From Mycoplasmoidaceae bacterium (GTDB lineage Bacteria > Bacillota_I > Bacilli_A > Mycoplasmatales > Mycoplasmoidaceae): DNA of 64,000 nucleotides. The DNA is taken from the NCBI GenBank assembly GCA_024407815.1, contig JAKSVS010000004.1:3352-67351 (forward strand). Reading direction: 5' to 3'. Positions 61,714 through 64,000 of this stretch are shown here, piece by piece. Each line of letters starts with the position of its first letter. The stretch's first letter is position 1. Under the pieces are notes generated by a model. That model searched no databases and was not told the DNA's origin. It was given only the letters and a program-made list of their open reading frames with translations. Made by a program: the position numbers and the translations under genes.

Positions 61714-64000
61714 ATGGCACAAAAACCAAAGTTTGTTGAAAGAAAGATCGCAAACCTAGTTACTAGACGTGACTATGCGAAACAATTCGTTAAGTTCGAA
61801 GAACCTGACCTATTGGAAATTCAAAAGAAATCATATGAGCGTTTCTTAAAGAAGGAATTAGGTGAACTAATTGTTAGTTATTTTCCAATTAGTCACATCA
61901 AGAACAAGACTCACCATGTAGAAATCAATACTAAGACTGGTATCAACGGTATTCATTTCTATCCTGGTGCATTCGATGAACAAGAAGCAAGGTATAAGGG
62001 TAAAACATATGAAACATCTGTCTATGTTGATCTTGTTCTTGTTAACGACGAAACAGGTGAAGTAAAGAAAGTTAGAAAATCAAAGAACGACAAACACGAT
62101 GGTGTATTCTTTGCCAACATTCCATTGATGACTGACAATGGAACTTTTATCATTAATGGTGTTGAAAAAATTGTTAACTCTCAAACAATTAGATCTCCTG
62201 GTGCTTACATTCTTTCTAAAAGCCAAATTAAACTTTCTGGTAAAAAGAAAGTAAACGAAGGTTATATTTGTGAATTGTATCCAAATCGTGGAACAATGCT
62301 TAACTTCGTTATCGAAGATAAGAAAACAAATAAGAGAGTAGTTAAACTTGTTGCAAGAAATGCTACAAGTGATGCTGCCATCACTCTATCTGCAACTCAA
62401 TTCTTAAAAGCTCTTGGTTTAAACCAAGCAGCTATTCTTGATATTTTCTCAAATGCTGAAATAATTATTAATTCTCTTGCTGCTGATGGTGAACCAAAAT
62501 CATACAGCAACAAGTTTATTGGATGCTATACATACGAAACAATTGGTAAAGACAAGAATGACGAAATCAACAAGATTAGAAAAATTGTTGTTGATTGCCC
62601 AACAATTGCTGATATTAAACAAACAGGTTTACCAATTCAACACAAACTACAAGTCCTTGTTTGAAAATGAGCTAAGCTTGAACAACAACTTGATGAAATC
62701 AACAAAGGTCTTGAAGTTGATCCAAATAACGCTTCCCTAAAATCTAAACAAAAAGATCTTGAAGAAAAAATTCGTGATCAAAAAGATTTGATCATCACTG
62801 AAAAAGCCGCAAAAGATATTATTACTCAGTTGTCTATTTCTATTAGACCAACAGAAGTTTTATCACAAAGGTATAAAGACTTCTCTTACCAAGATTATCT
62901 TGTTAAACACTTTATGGAAGTTAAAGGTTTTGATTTATCTTCTGCTGGACGTAGCAAGATTAATCACAAGATGCGTGTAACCGAAAGACTTTACCAAAAA
63001 GTTTTAGCAGCTGACATTCTAACAACTAAAGGAAAAATTTTCTTAAAGAAAAATACTTTAATCAACAAGAAAGAAATTGACTTGATTAAAGAAGCTGTAA
63101 CTAATGGTGAAATCTTCCTTGAAAAAGAATGAGAATTAACATCTCCTTCAAGATTCCACAGATACAAAACAGCTAAAGCTGAAATCATTAAAGTATTTGC
63201 TGATGATGATAAGTGAGATCCAGAAGGTGTTAACATTCTTGGTGTTCCACCAACAAGTAATGAACAAACCCTAAACATCTCAGATATCATTGCAATGATT
63301 TCTTATACAATCAACTTACCATGAAACATTGGTAACTATGATGACATCGACCACTTAGGTAACAAACGTTTAAGATTGATTCACGAACAATTCAAATCTA
63401 AACTTGTTGCTGGTATGGCACGTGTTGAAAAACACATTAAAGATAAATTGTCTTCTTTATCTTCTCCAACAATGAATGCAGAAGAAAAGTCAAGAAAATC
63501 TAAAGGTGTAACAATTAAATCAATTGTTAATACTAAACCTTTCCAACAAGTAGTTAAAGCTTTCTTTAACACTTATCAACTAACTGCGTTTATTGACCAA
63601 ACTAACCCTTTATCAGAATTAACTAACAAACGTAGAGTTTCTGCTATGGGTGATGGTGGTATTAGAAAAGACGATCCAAACTTAAACGTACGTGATGTTC
63701 ACTACTCTCACTATGGACGTATCTGTCCAATTGAAACACCTGAAGGTCAAAACATTGGTCTAATTATGGCTCTAGCATCATTTGCTAAAGTTGATGACAA
63801 CGGTTTCTTAATTTCTCCATACTTCGTTGTTGAAAACGGAGTAATTACTGATGAAGTTAAGTGATTAAATGCAAGTCAAGAAGACGAATATGTAATTGGT
63901 GAATCATTAGTTCCATATGATGAAAACAGAAAAATAACTCAATCAAAAGTTGTTGGTCGTTATCGTGGTATGCAAGAACTATATGATGCAAAACAAATTA
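61714..64000 (+). CDS. rpoB: DNA-directed RNA polymerase subunit beta, 5' part
   Basis: 762 codons visible, running off the window. The N-terminus has RRDYAKQFVKFEEPDLLEIQKKSY; later come the RIF region (QLTAFIDQTNPLSEL, KRRVSAMG) and HYSHYGRICPIETPEGQNIGLI, which are diagnostic. At the position of E. coli His526 there is Asn, and at Gln513 Ala, both linked to natural rifampicin resistance in mollicutes. Six or more TGA-Trp codons. rpoC would be expected downstream. Confidence 0.97.

Overview
The window is AT-rich chromosome from a mollicute (Mycoplasma-like bacterium) that reads UGA as tryptophan: almost every recognisable gene carries in-frame TGA codons at conserved Trp positions and ends only at TAA or TAG. 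Gene content and order resemble the pneumoniae/penetrans side of the Mollicutes: deoD-deoC-deoA-manB, comEC-holA-membrane protein-ECF S component, plsC-scpA-scpB, serS-tmk-holB-mnmE, pcrA-ymdB, rlmB-cysS-ligA, EcfA1-EcfA2-EcfT-truA. The species cannot be named from sequence alone. AdhE, a clostridial-type ferredoxin, IspG, a TtcA-like enzyme and the TrhP pair are unusual for a mycoplasma and suggest an anaerobic, host-associated Malacoplasma-like lineage (inference).

Layout. 1-4471 (minus): phosphomannomutase, nucleoside salvage genes and a lipid kinase. 4541-7546: galU and galE, converging on a GT4 glycosyltransferase, a sugar-nucleotide/glycolipid block. 7578-10658 (minus): ruvX-trmR-trhP1-trhP2, which matches the Bacillus yrrK-yrrM-yrrN-yrrO order for wobble-uridine hydroxylation and methoxylation. 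10727-13792: sirtuin, then a C39-peptidase ABC-like exporter with a degenerate ATPase half, plus a small membrane partner. 13812-18344: tRNA-Arg, S1-domain protein, comEC-like gene, holA, a membrane protein and a folate-type ECF S component. 18423-21211: rpsU, plsC, a DHFR-like protein, scpA, scpB. 21235-27877: small unknowns, DegV, a tRNA-binding-domain protein, and mnmE-holB-tmk-serS. 27955-32991: small protein, GT2-like protein, RDD protein, pcrA, ymdB. 33003-35895: tRNA-Glu(CUC), tRNA-Trp(CCA), dnaI, dnaB, coaE. 36061-41027: amino-acid permease (frameshifted), chorismate-mutase-like protein, DASS transporter, MFS transporter. 41051-46429: rnjA, def, adhE, ferredoxin. 46487-49977: PHP phosphatase, HPr-like protein, TtcA-like protein, truB, ribF. 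49991-53450: ECF energising module and truA. 53460-57365: rnhC, ispG, tRNA-His, rpsO, small membrane protein, broken Ca2+/Na+ exchanger. 57377-64000: rlmB, cysS, ligA, tRNA-Gly and the start of rpoB. No gene-free stretch exceeds about 170 bases, and I saw no insertion sequence, prophage or CRISPR array.

Three window-wide patterns stand out. (1) Many transcription units begin with TATAAT only 5-10 bases before the start codon and lack a Shine-Dalgarno sequence, so leaderless mRNAs are likely; several divergent pairs share overlapping, face-to-face -10 boxes. (2) Convergent genes often end inside one bidirectional hairpin, the stop codons forming part of the stem. (3) Four membrane-protein genes are interrupted, and the frameshifts in three of them are each repaired by removing one base from a homopolymer (A6, A7, A7, T5), which points to slippage, decay or assembly error.
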